Assembly (NCBI GenBank): GCA_021827365.1
Contig: JAKAWK010000007.1
Coordinates: 1 to 37,052, forward strand
Direction: 5' to 3'
DNA: 37,052 nt
Source of the DNA: Nitrospirota bacterium
Lineage (GTDB): Bacteria > Nitrospirota > Leptospirillia > Leptospirillales > Leptospirillaceae
Shown: piece after piece, positions 35,814 through 37,052 of the stretch
Layout of the letters: every line of letters begins with the position of its first letter
How positions within the stretch are numbered: the stretch's first letter is position 1
Position numbers and translations under genes: made by a program
The notes under the pieces: generated by a model
Told to the model about the DNA's origin: nothing
The model's database searches: none
The model's input: the letters and a program-made list of their open reading frames with translations, nothing else

Positions 35814-36014
35814 ATGGCAAAAGGTAAAGTCAAATGGTTCAACGCCAACAAGGGTTACGGGTTCATCTCCCAGGAGAATGGTGAGGACATCTTTGTTCAC
35901 TACTCTGCCATCCAGACCCAGGGTTTCAAGACCCTCGATGAAGGACAGGCTGTGGAGTTTGAGATCACCCAGGGCCCAAAGGGACCACAGGCGGCCAACG
36001 TCACCAAGGAGTAG
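35814..36014 (+). CDS. cspA: Cold-shock protein, CspA family
   Basis: A 66-residue single OB-fold protein that binds single-stranded RNA and DNA and acts as an RNA chaperone. It opens [19 protein letters not shown] (RNP1 KGYGFI) and continues with DIFVHYSAI (RNP2), then the standard [17 protein letters not shown] end. The ribosome site CGGAGG is 7 bases before the ATG. It has its own consensus promoter and is followed by an intrinsic terminator about 130 bases after the stop, so it is monocistronic with long untranslated regions on both sides. Which member of the CspA family it is, and whether it is cold-induced, cannot be told. Confidence 0.97.
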   Translation: MAKGKVKWFNANKGYGFISQENGEDIFVHYSAIQTQGFKTLDEGQAVEFEITQGPKGPQAANVTKE

Positions 36015-36144
36015 GCTGTCGAGGAGGGTGTAAGACTGATGTTCCTGAGGCGTCTTTTATCATTTAGGTAATAACAGTACCTTAAGGTTGAAAAGAACGG
36101 CAAGGATCAAAAGTCATTATACATACTCTTTTGATACTATTATC

Positions 36145-36180
36145 AAAAGGAGAGCCCCGAAAGGGGTTCTCCTTTTTTTT
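36145..36180 (+). terminator. Intrinsic terminator after the cold-shock gene
   Basis: AAAAGGAGAGCCCC (36145-36158) pairs with GGGGTTCTCCTTTT (36163-36176) around a GAAA tetraloop, with eight T (36173-36180). A second stem just upstream, TTTTGATA (36129-36136) with TATCAAAA (36141-36148), shares bases with it. Confidence 0.92.
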
Positions 36181-36208
36181 CGCCCCTCAATCCCGTCGGG
36201 GAAAATCC

Positions 36209-36787
36209 ATGAGCCATGGAAGACGTTCTCCTTCTGCAGGATTTACTCTTCTCGAAATCATGGTCGTCCTCTTCCTCATTACTCTTGTGGCCCTTATCAT
36301 TGCCCCAAAGCTCTCCTTTCACAAATCCCGAAATCTTGCCGTGATGACAAGAAAGATCGTGCGGGAAATCCGTGAACTCCAGTGGGAGGCCATTTCGAGA
36401 CAAAGGATGGTTCGTCTAGAGTATGACCTGGATCGGGGACGGCTATCCGCAAGCGAACTCGCTCCCTCCGGCGACCTGGTCTCACTCGCCGGCCCGGGAA
36501 TCAAGAGCTATCACTTGCCTCAGGGGATCCACCTCTCTCAAGTCAGGGTTCTTCACGAAGGAAAGGTGACTGACGGAAAGACCTTCACACAATTTTTTCC
36601 AAGCGGAGCGGTGGAATCCACGACGATTTTCCTGACCGGACCGCGAGGGGGACGGATGACTATCGTTATCCGTCCCATTACGGGCAGAATTCAGGTTTTT
36701 TCCGGAGAATTCCGGGAGGAAAAGTTGCCCCCTTTTTACGGTCCGCCTGCCGGGGAAATCCCATCGCTTGAGGATGACGGTGACTAG
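36209..36787 (+). CDS. Type II secretion / type IV pilus minor pseudopilin, GspH-like
   Basis: A 192-residue prepilin-like protein. The short basic leader MSHGRRSPSAG is followed by the processing site and helix FTLLEIMVVLFLITLVALII with the key Glu at +5, the class III signal cut by prepilin peptidase. The C-terminal part is beta-rich (LVSLAGPGIKSYHLP, TTIFLTGPRGGRMTIVI), as in GspH/FimT. ATG 36209 follows GGGGAAAA. It overlaps the next gene by 14 bases and begins an operon that continues past the window. Whether it serves a secretion machine or a pilus cannot be told here. Confidence 0.85.
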   Translation: MSHGRRSPSAGFTLLEIMVVLFLITLVALIIAPKLSFHKSRNLAVMTRKIVREIRELQWEAISRQRMVRLEYDLDRGRLSASELAPSGDLVSLAGPGIKSYHLPQGIHLSQVRVLHEGKVTDGKTFTQFFPSGAVESTTIFLTGPRGGRMTIVIRPITGRIQVFSGEFREEKLPPFYGPPAGEIPSLEDDGD

Positions 36788-37052
36788 TAGGTTCCGTTGG
36801 AAAAAGGGGAATGACGCAGGCTTTACCCTCATCGAGGTCATGGTCGCCCTCTTCATCTTTTCAGTGGCCGTGCTGACCCTTCTTGCCGCCCGATCCCAGA
36901 CTGTCCGGTTGAACGACGAGATCCGTCTCCGGCTTCGGATGGTCGATCTTGCGAACATGAAGCTTGCTGAAATCGTAGCCCGTGGATTCGTACCCCCAGG
37001 AACCCTGACCGGGCGCTTCAAGCCGCCCTATCATGACTACCTGTGGGTCGAG
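36774..37052 (+). CDS. Minor pseudopilin, GspI/PilV-like (partial, cut by window end)
   Basis: The first 93 codons are visible and the frame stays open to the edge. The leader MTVTSRFRWKKGNDAG is followed by FTLIEVMVALFIFSVAVLTL with Glu at +5, then a basic helix (RLNDEIRLRLRMVDLANMKL), the pattern of GspI/PilV. The start is ATG 36774, or GTG 36780, which has GAGG six bases upstream; either overlaps gspH. Confidence 0.85.
   Translation, partial: MTVTSRFRWKKGNDAGFTLIEVMVALFIFSVAVLTLLAARSQTVRLNDEIRLRLRMVDLANMKLAEIVARGFVPPGTLTGRFKPPYHDYLWVE

Overview
The window looks like chromosomal DNA of a GC-rich, Gram-negative chemolithotroph. Sulfide:quinone oxidoreductase beside a DUF1641 gene, phosphoketolase, pyruvate:quinone oxidoreductase, glycogen synthase, several outer-membrane proteins and dense c-di-GMP signalling together suggest a Leptospirillum-like (Nitrospirota) acidophile. 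That assignment is inference from gene content and remembered protein style, not a search. No rRNA, tRNA, insertion sequence, CRISPR array or prophage was recognised.

Layout. 1-2336 (minus): thiC, a free-standing methionine synthase reactivation-domain protein, and the start of metH, in that transcription order. 3151-4770: a methyl-accepting chemotaxis protein. 4878-8439: a promoter, a structured leader, sqr, a DUF1641 partner, an intrinsic terminator and a dihydrolipoamide-dehydrogenase-like flavoprotein. 8575-11555: a divergent pair, a PDC-sensor membrane protein and poxB.

11713-18095 (minus) is the most interesting part. It is a secretion and assembly locus that resembles the Pseudomonas Fap functional-amyloid system in its parts but not its exact order. 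It holds an Asn/Ser-rich secreted subunit, two further secreted proteins with the same Gln/Asn-rich C-terminal module, a C39-like cysteine peptidase with an N-terminal signal or anchor, a small secreted protein and two tandem paralogous outer-membrane barrels, one fused to an OmpA-like domain. A near-perfect sigma-54 promoter (18080-18095) precedes the first gene. A VpsR-like sigma-54 activator (19050-20480) is divergently encoded next door under a strong sigma-70 promoter.

20481-26642: a long non-coding stretch, an MHS-family transporter, and a minus-strand xfp (phosphoketolase) - mpg (3-methyladenine glycosylase) pair, then a small Cys-tailed hypothetical gene. 26767-31026: an overlapping three-gene signalling operon (globin-coupled histidine kinase, Rcp1-type response regulator, REC-GGDEF-EAL-CZB-like protein) that probably converts oxygen or redox status into c-di-GMP. 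31166-32647: glgA. 32779-33659 (minus): a Crp-type regulator followed by a 44-residue membrane peptide gene. 34166-37052: an MltD-type lipoprotein transglycosylase, a cold-shock protein with its own promoter and terminator, and the start of a pseudopilin operon (gspH-like, gspI-like, cut by the window end).

Working model (inference): the globin kinase operon sets c-di-GMP, the VpsR-like protein reads it and activates the sigma-54 promoter, and the locus exports an amyloid-like matrix fibre. The three secreted proteins would be fibre components, the C39-like protein their processor or chaperone, and the barrels their exit pores.
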